Source: Clostridia bacterium (GTDB lineage Bacteria > Bacillota > Clostridia > Christensenellales > Aristaeellaceae). From it: a stretch of DNA of 59,014 nucleotides. Within the stretch, counting starts at the first letter, position 1, and each line of letters opens with the position of its first letter. The notes beneath the pieces were generated by a model. The model was not told the origin of the DNA. It made no database searches and saw nothing but the letters and a program-made list of their open reading frames with translations. A program made the position numbers and the translations under genes. The stretch lies in contig JAFRLF010000070.1 of assembly GCA_017431365.1 (NCBI GenBank), positions 1 through 59,014 on the forward strand, read 5' to 3'. Positions 33,785-41,480 of the stretch are shown here, piece by piece.

Positions 33785-35053
33785 TCATAGTAGTTGTATT
33801 TTATTCTGCTTGTCTTCCGGAAAAAACGTCAATGCGTGCATAAAAGCAAATAGCGTTACCAGCTTATCCCTGTGTCTGGCAGCTGTGCCTGTATTACTTA
33901 CTCCCCAAGCGAAAACAAATACCGCGCATATCGTAATAATCAACATGTTTAGTACCAGTGTCTTATTCTTAAGATCCCATATTCTCAAATATCTAAAAGC
34001 GCGGGTAACAATATACAGGTAATATAGGCCGCTAAAGAAAAACGCAATAATATCGGCTATACCACGCCATTGCCATGGAAATGGGGAGAACAAGAAAAAA
34101 ACGATACGAGGGATTGTATAAATCACCATATTCCCGGCCGAATTGCTATTGCCTACATAAGTCGCATACGATGATCCACCTCCAGACAATGTGTTTGCAA
34201 CATCGGACAACTCGTTTACCCCCAACATTTTAGCATAGAAGACTTCCCCATACCGAACGTATAAAAAAACAGCGCCAAAGCCAAAGATGATCGCTAATAC
34301 AGTATTAGTAATAGACAGGCTGTTCGATTGTGTTCTTCGATTATGCAAAACCATTACAATGAGATAACCAATGATAAGTCCAGCGACACCGCTATGAAAA
34401 ACCATGCCTGCAACAACGCATGCAAAAGAGAACGCTAAATTGAAAAAGCTCCCACCTCGGTAGTATCTTATGTAGCAGAGGAGAGAAACAGCTACACACA
34501 TAGCAACAATCGACTCTCTGAGAAAGATGGAAGAAAGGATCGCGTAATTTGGCAAGAATGACAACGCCGTAATTGAATTGGATTTTGCCTTGTCACTTAT
34601 CTCTTGCTCATCAATTGTAATCGTGATTGCACATAATGCTACGATTGAAAAGAGCGTCGTAAGAAACTGTGCAAATAATCTGTTTGTTCCTATAATGGAA
34701 AAAATGATGCGAAACAGGCCGATAAAACCTCCACTTCTCGAACGGATCAGCCCCGTGGCCTCTTGGACAGCCATGATATAGAAATACTCGCTGTCGGCTC
34801 CACTGTTTGGAAGTTGGTATACACTTTTCCCATATCGGTCAAAAAAAAGCAGTGCTATACGCAGGAGGTACCCTAAGAAGAGGATATTCTGGTATTTTGA
34901 TAAGCGATCGCTTCTGCTAAGATCTGAATAGAATGCTATGGTAAAGATAAAAATGAAAACGCTAGCAAGCAAACTGCTGATAGGATCAATGCCTAGATCC
35001 TTCAGCATCGCGCATGCTCCGAGTTCAAATGCCAATGTCAAGGTCGATAGCAC
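33785..35053 (-). CDS. EpsG/Wzy-like polysaccharide polymerase
   Basis: 422 residues from GTG 35053 with GGAGG 7 bases upstream. About 10-12 hydrophobic helices with a larger loop after the first few (YQLPNSGADSEYFY), and an FLRESIVAMCVAVSLLCYIR stretch, as in EpsG and O-antigen polymerases. It polymerises repeat units on the outer face of the membrane. The presence of a Wzx-like flippase in the same operon supports the Wzx/Wzy pathway. Confidence 0.78.
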   Translation of the reverse strand: MLSTLTLAFELGACAMLKDLGIDPISSLLASVFIFIFTIAFYSDLSRSDRLSKYQNILFLGYLLRIALLFFDRYGKSVYQLPNSGADSEYFYIMAVQEATGLIRSRSGGFIGLFRIIFSIIGTNRLFAQFLTTLFSIVALCAITITIDEQEISDKAKSNSITALSFLPNYAILSSIFLRESIVAMCVAVSLLCYIRYYRGGSFFNLAFSFACVVAGMVFHSGVAGLIIGYLIVMVLHNRRTQSNSLSITNTVLAIIFGFGAVFLYVRYGEVFYAKMLGVNELSDVANTLSGGGSSYATYVGNSNSAGNMVIYTIPRIVFFLFSPFPWQWRGIADIIAFFFSGLYYLYIVTRAFRYLRIWDLKNKTLVLNMLIITICAVFVFAWGVSNTGTAARHRDKLVTLFAFMHALTFFPEDKQNKIQLL

Positions 35054-35084
35054 TTGCCGTCCTCCCTATTACCACTTACGAACT

Positions 35085-35537
35085 TCATCTGGGATCTGTA
35101 TTGATAGCAGAGTGATTCACTTTGCTTTCTCCATCAACTGAATTGGCATCATATAGATCCTTCTTGATCTGGCTGCTTGAGATTTCGGGGGTTCTGGGCA
35201 GGTAAACCACTTCGACACCTTCTTCTTTCAGAAAGTCAAACTTTCCTTCCCAGTCGTTACCCATAACAAATGTATCTATATGATATTCATGCATGTCTGT
35301 ACGTTTCTGTTTCCAGTTTTCTTCCGGAATCACCAGATCAACATACCGAACCGCTTCAACCAATGCCTTTCTCTGCTCATAACTGAAATAGCACTTTTTC
35401 TGCTTTTCATTCCAGTTGAACTCGTCTGTTGAAATGGCAACGATTAAATAGTCTCCTAGCGCCTTCGCTCTCTTGAGCAAATTTATATGCCCATAATGAA
35501 GCAGATCGAACGTTCCATATGTTATTACTCTTCTCAT
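35085..35537 (-). CDS. tagD: Glycerol-3-phosphate cytidylyltransferase
   Basis: 150 residues. [19 protein letters not shown] contains the HxGH motif of cytidylyltransferases, and the C-terminal [17 protein letters not shown] contains the RTxxISS-type motif. It makes CDP-glycerol from CTP and glycerol 3-phosphate. The next gene, a CDP-glycerol glycerophosphotransferase relative, uses that product. About 20 residues after the usual TagD end are an extra polar tail. Confidence 0.93.
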   Translation of the reverse strand: MRRVITYGTFDLLHYGHINLLKRAKALGDYLIVAISTDEFNWNEKQKKCYFSYEQRKALVEAVRYVDLVIPEENWKQKRTDMHEYHIDTFVMGNDWEGKFDFLKEEGVEVVYLPRTPEISSSQIKKDLYDANSVDGESKVNHSAINTDPR

Positions 35538-35549
35538 AATAAAATCCTC

Positions 35550-36722
35550 TCATTCTCGAACATGAGCAGCAATACAATCTAATGCTGCCTGTGTTGCGTT
35601 CCCATACCGATTAACAAATTTATCGCGGAAGACTACCGTTTTTTGTTCACTTTCCGACATATTGATATTCACGATGCATTCCAACAAAGCGCCCTCGTTT
35701 TCTGCCCCACCGATATAATCCCGAATATCAAAATACATTCCCCGGTGTTGGGAATAGACATCGTAGTCATAACAATAGTGAAGCATTGGCTTGCCCGTGA
35801 TGGCATAGTCAAAAAACACGCTGGAATAATCACTGATTAATATATCAGCAGCAATCATCAAATCGTTTAGACGAGGATAGGATGTCATGTCTAATACGAA
35901 TTCATTTTCTTTGATGCCAAGAACCTTTGAGACTTCATAATGTGCTCTGAATAGAAGTACATAGTTGTCGCCAAGAACCTGTTGCCATTTTTTTAAGTCG
36001 ATCGGCGGTTTAGAGACCACTCCCAGTTTTTCATCTTTTTCATATTCACGGAAAGTAGGACAATAGAGAAGAACCTTCTTTCCTTCCGCTATACCTAGTT
36101 CTGCTCTTATCTTTTGTTTGACTCCAGCCGTAACGTGTGCCAACTCGTCATTTCTGGGTAGACCTGCTTCAAGAAAATGATTCTTCGGAATATGGAAAGA
36201 ACGTGAAAAGACCTCTGTTTCAAATTCGCTCTGTGACATGCGAACATCGTCGACACTTTCGGATTTTGGGGCAAATGATTGATTATCCTGTTTCAAATCC
36301 GATCCCATGATTTTAATCGGAGTGCCATGCCATGTGTTAAAATACAACGTCCCTTTTTTCTTAAACTTTAGCCCTCTTTCTACACTAGAGTTCGTTACCC
36401 ACACCTTTGCTCTCAATGCTATCACAAAATACTGTAAGGTGTCCGTTTTTACTTTCTCTGCTATGAGCTCAGGATATTTCTCAGGTTCATGAAATGCCCA
36501 TATGATGCGTTTCCCCTTGAATCTACTATCCTGGATCATTGCCTCATAGATTGCTCTCGGACTATCATCATATTTACGCCCGGCGTAGCTGTTAAACAGA
36601 ATGATACTGTCATCCTGCCTAACGAATAAACTCAACACTCTAAGCGCAAAGTTCATGACATAATAATAAAATGAGTAAACCGTTCTGTTGTATTTCAAAA
36701 GATTTGTAAGTCTTTGCTTCAT
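35550..36722 (-). CDS. CDP-glycerol glycerophosphotransferase family protein (TagB/TagF-like)
   Basis: 390 residues. Conserved features: YFNTWHGTPIKIMG (the catalytic HGTP), VLLYCPTFREYEKDE, and LISDYSSVFFDYAITGKPMLHYCYD (SDYSS donor site). It transfers glycerol phosphate from CDP-glycerol. The single-domain size suggests a decorating or priming enzyme (TagB-like) rather than a long-chain TagF polymerase. Directly downstream of it is tagD, so the pair forms a glycerol-phosphate module. N-terminus FALRVLSLFVRQ may associate with membrane. Confidence 0.88.
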   Translation of the reverse strand: MKQRLTNLLKYNRTVYSFYYYVMNFALRVLSLFVRQDDSIILFNSYAGRKYDDSPRAIYEAMIQDSRFKGKRIIWAFHEPEKYPELIAEKVKTDTLQYFVIALRAKVWVTNSSVERGLKFKKKGTLYFNTWHGTPIKIMGSDLKQDNQSFAPKSESVDDVRMSQSEFETEVFSRSFHIPKNHFLEAGLPRNDELAHVTAGVKQKIRAELGIAEGKKVLLYCPTFREYEKDEKLGVVSKPPIDLKKWQQVLGDNYVLLFRAHYEVSKVLGIKENEFVLDMTSYPRLNDLMIAADILISDYSSVFFDYAITGKPMLHYCYDYDVYSQHRGMYFDIRDYIGGAENEGALLECIVNINMSESEQKTVVFRDKFVNRYGNATQAALDCIAAHVRE

Positions 36723-36740
36723 GTTATTTCACCAGCTATA

Positions 36741-37874
36741 TCAATCTGTGAGCCCATAAATCTCTTTCAGTTCTTTCGTTACTGATTTGAATCCGTACAG
36801 TAGCCCTTTTTCGTGCGCCGCTTGTTTCATCTGGTCAGCTTTTGTATGAGCTTGTAATATACTAATCGCCTTTTCCGCCATCTGCTCTGCATTATTCAAA
36901 TCGACCAGATAACCGGTTACCCCGTCATCTACCAATTCGCGATGCCCACGATTCTTTGTAGCAACCACAATCGTATCGGAGAGCATAGATTCCACTAAAT
37001 TGAGAGGTAAGCCCTCACGATAGCTACAAGCGAGCAGCACATCAGACATACGTTGATAATCCTCCAAATGTGTGCAGTAGCCTATCAACCTGACGTGATC
37101 CTCAAGGCCTTGTTCATTAACATATGTCTCAAGATTATCTTTCTCAGACCCATTTCCTGCAATCAGAAGCGTCGCATCAGGGATCTGCTCTATAATTTTC
37201 TTCATGGCAGAGATTGCCATTTTTTGATTTTTATTGGGAAGAAGCTCTCCAACATTCAAAAGTATTGGTCCAGAGAAGCCTTGTCCAACCTTTAAGCTTT
37301 GCTTCTCAGCATCGTCTACCGGGTAGTACCGTCCTTCGTCAACACCTACGCCGTGCATCCTACAGGTGGTGCATTTAAACCTCTGGCTAGCGCGCTGGAA
37401 GTCCTCTTCCGTGATGGTTATCAGCTTATCCGTATACTTGGCCATCCATTTCTCAATGGGATAGTAGATCAGCCAATTCTGCTTTGGCGCACCCTTGTAG
37501 AAATGAAAACCATGAGCAGTATAGTAAACCTGGGTTCCAGTCTTTCGATATTTGTTACCAGCCAATCTGCCCAGAATCCCACCAACTGGTGTGTTACAGT
37601 GGATTATGTCATAATGGTTTTCCGCTAAGACTTCCTTGAGTTGCTTATATGCCACAATATTCCGTCGATCGAAAGGAGAACGCTGGAAAGGAATATTGAA
37701 CACCTTATCAGGATACTCGAGTTGGAGTCCATTTTTTTCCGCAAGATTATCTCTTGCAGCCACATGAATCTCCCAGCCGTGTTCTTTCAAAAGCTGCATT
37801 AACGGCTTGTGGAATTGACCGATGTGACTTTGAACCGTCGCGACAAGCAAGACCTTTTTTTGCATATTGTTCAT
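36741..37874 (-). CDS. GT4-type glycosyltransferase (EpsD-like)
   Basis: 377 residues. The N-terminus KVLLVATVQSHIGQFHKPL and YDIIHCNTPVGGILGRLAG match the EpsD/TuaC-type GT-B enzymes; HGFHFYKGAPKQNW is a hallmark of that subgroup. The donor-binding end shows LNVGELLPNKNQKMAI and SYREGLPLNLVESM. It transfers a sugar early in repeat-unit assembly in related clusters. AAGGTG precedes ATG 37874 closely; ATG 37865 is an alternative start. Confidence 0.87.
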   Translation of the reverse strand: MNNMQKKVLLVATVQSHIGQFHKPLMQLLKEHGWEIHVAARDNLAEKNGLQLEYPDKVFNIPFQRSPFDRRNIVAYKQLKEVLAENHYDIIHCNTPVGGILGRLAGNKYRKTGTQVYYTAHGFHFYKGAPKQNWLIYYPIEKWMAKYTDKLITITEEDFQRASQRFKCTTCRMHGVGVDEGRYYPVDDAEKQSLKVGQGFSGPILLNVGELLPNKNQKMAISAMKKIIEQIPDATLLIAGNGSEKDNLETYVNEQGLEDHVRLIGYCTHLEDYQRMSDVLLACSYREGLPLNLVESMLSDTIVVATKNRGHRELVDDGVTGYLVDLNNAEQMAEKAISILQAHTKADQMKQAAHEKGLLYGFKSVTKELKEIYGLTD

Positions 37875-37892
37875 TTCACCTTAATCTAGTTA

Positions 37893-39464
37893 TTATGGCA
37901 GCCATGAATTGATAGTGAAAATAACATTCAGAAGGAATGCACGGGTGTTTGTTTCCTTCAAATTCACAACGCGGATATTCATGTCATAGAGTTCCTTATT
38001 CAGGACCTTCTTCATATCCAAATGGTGCTGATCGGAGATCCGCTTTTCCAGCGGCACGCGGAACATCAGGTCAAAGAATCTGCGATTGTTATAGATGAAG
38101 GTGATGTCAGAATACATCTTCATTTCTGAGATGTTCGGGCCGCCCCAGCTTCCCCATGTCACCTCGTTATAATGCATATCTGCTATGGGATAGGAAGCGG
38201 GAATGGCTTCATACTCGAAGTCCTTGATATACTGAGCAAAAACCCGATCAACCTTATGCGCCAGGCTGCGGTTCGTGATGAAGATCTTATAGAGATTCCT
38301 GAACAGCTTCGGGCTCAGCTTCGGGAAGGACTTCCTCCCATAGTGCTTGTACCAGTATGCTCGGATGGTTTCCGACACCCAGGATTTAACTTCCACATCG
38401 CAATCCAAGTGCTGCATGAGGAAAACACGCTTGCGGTACTCATTGTCGTTCTGCTTAATGACATATCCGTTGTTATGCTCAATGATCTGAACGATCTCTT
38501 GGTAATCCTTTAAGCCTTCCGAAGTCTCCGGAATGTTGAACAGCAGCCGTTCCACGCCAAACCGACCAGCAATCTTCTTCGCCGCATCCGCGTCAATCGT
38601 TTCTTTTTCGGCAGATACATAGCTGAAAGCCTTGAACTTATCGTACACACCGTTGGCAGCCGCGAATGTTGTATTGCTGTCAATTCCGCCCGTCAGTGAG
38701 ATATAAGGCTTCTGCCACTTCTGTGAGACAAGCAGCATGTTATTCTTCAGGATTTGTGCCGCCTCGTTAATGACCTTCTGATAATCTTCCTCGGTCACAG
38801 CCGGCTTGGCTTCCTTTGTCGGCCAAAAACGTTTGTGCGTCACCTTCGAGCCAGAATACGTGTAGGCAATACTCGGAACGATCCGCTTCACTTCGTCAAA
38901 CTGCGTCATGTCAGCTGGGAGATAATCGCCCATGACCCGATGATACCACTTATAGGCGATCAGTTCCTTGGTCAGGTCATTCATCTTCAGGCCGCAAAGG
39001 TCACCAACAATCTGACTATGGGAAGTGATATAGAAGTCGCCATTCACCTGTCCGTAATAGGCAGACTGCATGCCCGAAGGGTCAACGATATACTCGACTC
39101 GTGTTCCCTCAATGACGCCGTAAACATATACACCGGTGATCTCATCAATGCGATCCTGATACTCAGCCGTCCCATACGAAGCCGCGATTCTTTCCAGGAT
39201 CTCCGACTCGTCAATCTTCATCGTGAACGGGTTATAGGCATGCCCAAAGAGGAAAAAGACTCGTCCCTTGTGTTCAACAGCGGTTACTTTTTGAAGCTGA
39301 TGGGTATAAGCCGTATAAGCGCCTATTTTTTTTGTCTGCCAATTCCCGAAGAAGGGGAAAGCGGAAGTATCAATGTCTGATCTGTTTGAAAGAAGAAAGC
39401 CGCGAATAAAGAGATACTTTTGCAGATCGGGTCTCTTGGAGATCATCTGTGTGAAGCTATCCAT
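37893..39464 (-). CDS. Asparagine-synthetase-like ligase without glutaminase Cys
   Basis: 523 residues from ATG 39464, 7 bases after GGAGGG; earlier in-frame ATGs overlap that site. The synthetase domain has the PP-loop ISLTGGIDSNTT near residue 260, with downstream SYVSAEKETIDADAA typical of the family. The N-terminal half looks like the AsnB glutaminase fold, but Cys2 is absent (MDSFTQM) so it probably does not release ammonia from glutamine. It is expected to adenylate a carboxylate and form an amide or ester with another acceptor, like beta-lactam synthetase or lasso cyclases. It is adjacent to the 2-hydroxyacid dehydrogenase. Confidence 0.8.
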   Translation of the reverse strand: MDSFTQMISKRPDLQKYLFIRGFLLSNRSDIDTSAFPFFGNWQTKKIGAYTAYTHQLQKVTAVEHKGRVFFLFGHAYNPFTMKIDESEILERIAASYGTAEYQDRIDEITGVYVYGVIEGTRVEYIVDPSGMQSAYYGQVNGDFYITSHSQIVGDLCGLKMNDLTKELIAYKWYHRVMGDYLPADMTQFDEVKRIVPSIAYTYSGSKVTHKRFWPTKEAKPAVTEEDYQKVINEAAQILKNNMLLVSQKWQKPYISLTGGIDSNTTFAAANGVYDKFKAFSYVSAEKETIDADAAKKIAGRFGVERLLFNIPETSEGLKDYQEIVQIIEHNNGYVIKQNDNEYRKRVFLMQHLDCDVEVKSWVSETIRAYWYKHYGRKSFPKLSPKLFRNLYKIFITNRSLAHKVDRVFAQYIKDFEYEAIPASYPIADMHYNEVTWGSWGGPNISEMKMYSDITFIYNNRRFFDLMFRVPLEKRISDQHHLDMKKVLNKELYDMNIRVVNLKETNTRAFLLNVIFTINSWLP

Positions 39465-39481
39465 GTGCATGCCCTCCTTTT

Positions 39482-40357
39482 TCATCTCTTGAGATTGTCC
39501 AGAATAAGCTGTGATAGTCTTTGATTATTCCCATCCCCCACAAAGCTGTTGTGAGGCGTTATCACTGCATTCTCTTTGTCCCACAGCTTGCTGTCTGCGT
39601 CCAGCGGTTCTTCCTCGAACACATCCAGCACGGCTTCCCCGTCCCAGTTCTCCAGCGCCCTCTGATCGACCACCGCGCCGCGGGATATGTTGACCAGCAC
39701 GCCGTGGATCAGTCCAAACCTTCTCGCATCGATGAGGCCCCTCGTCCGCTCGGTCAGCGGCACCGCCAGCACCACCACGTCCGCCCGCTTCAGCTGGCTG
39801 TCCAGCTCTTCAAGAGGCGCGATGCGGTCATACGCCTCATCCTCTCTTGCGGCGAGGTCGACGCCGGTCACCTCGCAGCCGAACGCCCTGAACCTCTTCG
39901 CACACTCCGTCCCCACGCTTCCGCAACCGACAATCAATATAGTCTGCCCGTTCAGCTCGCGCAGGCCCCGACGCTTCTCCCACCTGTGCGCTTTCTGCTG
40001 GTCGCGGAATTCGCCAAGCTCTTTATAAATGCTCAGCACCCCCGCAACGGCGAACTCCGCCATGGGGATGCTGTATACGCCTCTCGCATTGTGGATCTCG
40101 ATGTTGTGCGCCTGGATGTAGTCCATTGGCACCCGATCGAACCCGGCGGAAGTCAGCTGAAGGTATCGAAGATTCGTAAATTGCTCGATGGGATGGAAGA
40201 GGAACAGGCCGTTGCAGATGACGCCCTCCACCCATGCGGGATCGCAGGGCAGGTCGTCCTTCTCCTGCTGCATGAAGACAATCTCGTGCCCCATCCCGCG
40301 AATCTCATCGAAGTGTTCAGCCGCCTGCTGCCAGGCTCCGGTAATCAGCAGATTCAT
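39482..40357 (-). CDS. D-isomer-specific 2-hydroxyacid dehydrogenase
   Basis: 291 residues, slightly shorter than usual. NAD-binding GQTILIVGCGSVGTECAKRF is near residue 138, followed by the Asp that selects NAD (VTGVDLA). Catalytic Arg lies in VNISRGAVVDQ and the acid His in VITPHNSFVG. It reduces a 2-oxo acid to a 2-hydroxy acid. Its ATG overlaps the stop of the VanZ-sugar transferase gene (ATGA). It lies near the aldolase-fusion and the ligase, suggesting a shared acid-making pathway. Confidence 0.85.
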   Translation of the reverse strand: MNLLITGAWQQAAEHFDEIRGMGHEIVFMQQEKDDLPCDPAWVEGVICNGLFLFHPIEQFTNLRYLQLTSAGFDRVPMDYIQAHNIEIHNARGVYSIPMAEFAVAGVLSIYKELGEFRDQQKAHRWEKRRGLRELNGQTILIVGCGSVGTECAKRFRAFGCEVTGVDLAAREDEAYDRIAPLEELDSQLKRADVVVLAVPLTERTRGLIDARRFGLIHGVLVNISRGAVVDQRALENWDGEAVLDVFEEEPLDADSKLWDKENAVITPHNSFVGDGNNQRLSQLILDNLKR

Positions 40358-41430
40358 GTCTTTGTCCCGTCGTCTCCCTTTTTCACCGTCTCGCCGACAT
40401 TCTCGTTGTCGGCGTTTGTCAGCACTCCTGTGATCGTCTTGAAGAATACCTTCACATCCAGCAATAAGGAACAGTGGTCCACATACCAGTTATTCAACTT
40501 GATCCGCTCGTTCCACTCGACTGTCTTCCGACCGTTGACCTGCGCCCAGCCGGTAATGCCCGGACGGACGTCGAACATGTGCAGCTGCTCCTTTGTATAC
40601 TGTTCAAGAGGCCACGGATGGTAAGTGAGCGGCGGGCGCGGGCCGATGAGGCTCATGTCGCCCTTCAGGATGTTGATGGCCTGGGGCAGCTCGTCGATGG
40701 ACGTCTTCCGGATTATACGCCCCACCCGGGTGAGCCGCGAATCATGGTCGTCGCTGTAGACGCCGGAACCCGTGTGCTCCGCGTTCATCACCATGGAGCG
40801 GAACTTCAGTAGCGTGAATTCCTTGTGGTGCAGGCCGAGCCGCGTCTGCTTGAAGATGGCAGGGCCCTTGGAATCCAACTTGATAGCTATTGCAGTGATC
40901 AAATAAACAGGCGACAGCCCGACGAGGATGATCAACGATATGACAATATCCAGCAGCCGCTTGACATATTTCTTGTACACCTGATCCGTGCCTCCCGACA
41001 GAAGCGTCATCAAATAATAAACGTGACAGCCGACGAACACGCCCAGCGTATTGTGGATCACGTCGTCCATCTCGCTGAACCCCCGGTGAAAAATCAACTG
41101 ACACAACTCAATGCCCAGCGATAACAGGCATCCGTACAGCACAGCCCGCCAGCCCGCCGTCGGCCAGAACAAAAGGCCGATCGGCACGAACATGATGACG
41201 TTCGCCCTGATCTGGAGCAGCATGTCCATGTCTGTCAATCCGTCCGAACGGCGCAGCAGGCGTAGGGGCATCCAGTCGCTGCCTGCCGTCTCTGATCCCG
41301 TCCTCGCCAGAACCGTGGACGCAACCGCGAGGAACATATAACCGAGCGCCAGGCTCAGTGAAAAAGGCCTTTTTCTCCTGATCAGAAATGCCGTGAACGC
41401 CAGGCCCATCAGGTAATAATACCACGGCAC
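40354..41430 (-). CDS. VanZ domain fused to an initiating sugar-phosphate transferase
   Basis: 358 residues from GTG 41430. Residues 1-140 are four hydrophobic helices with VanZ features (RANVIMFVPIGLL, LGIELCQLIFHRGFSEMDDVIHNTLG). Residues about 150-350 are a bacterial sugar transferase: KRLLDIVISLIILVGLSPVY membrane hairpin, TLLKFRSM and SIDELPQAINILKGDMSLIGPRP. It transfers a sugar-1-phosphate onto undecaprenyl phosphate to start the glycan. The start is uncertain: the frame stays open past GTG and could begin at a rare ATT near 41457, after a G6 run and a SD-like AGGA. The VanZ fusion is the unusual part. Confidence 0.83.
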   Translation of the reverse strand: MPWYYYLMGLAFTAFLIRRKRPFSLSLALGYMFLAVASTVLARTGSETAGSDWMPLRLLRRSDGLTDMDMLLQIRANVIMFVPIGLLFWPTAGWRAVLYGCLLSLGIELCQLIFHRGFSEMDDVIHNTLGVFVGCHVYYLMTLLSGGTDQVYKKYVKRLLDIVISLIILVGLSPVYLITAIAIKLDSKGPAIFKQTRLGLHHKEFTLLKFRSMVMNAEHTGSGVYSDDHDSRLTRVGRIIRKTSIDELPQAINILKGDMSLIGPRPPLTYHPWPLEQYTKEQLHMFDVRPGITGWAQVNGRKTVEWNERIKLNNWYVDHCSLLLDVKVFFKTITGVLTNADNENVGETVKKGDDGTKT

Positions 41431-41480
41431 ATGAAGGCTGTTCAGTATGTAATGAATGCTTCCTGTCCCCCCGACCTTTT

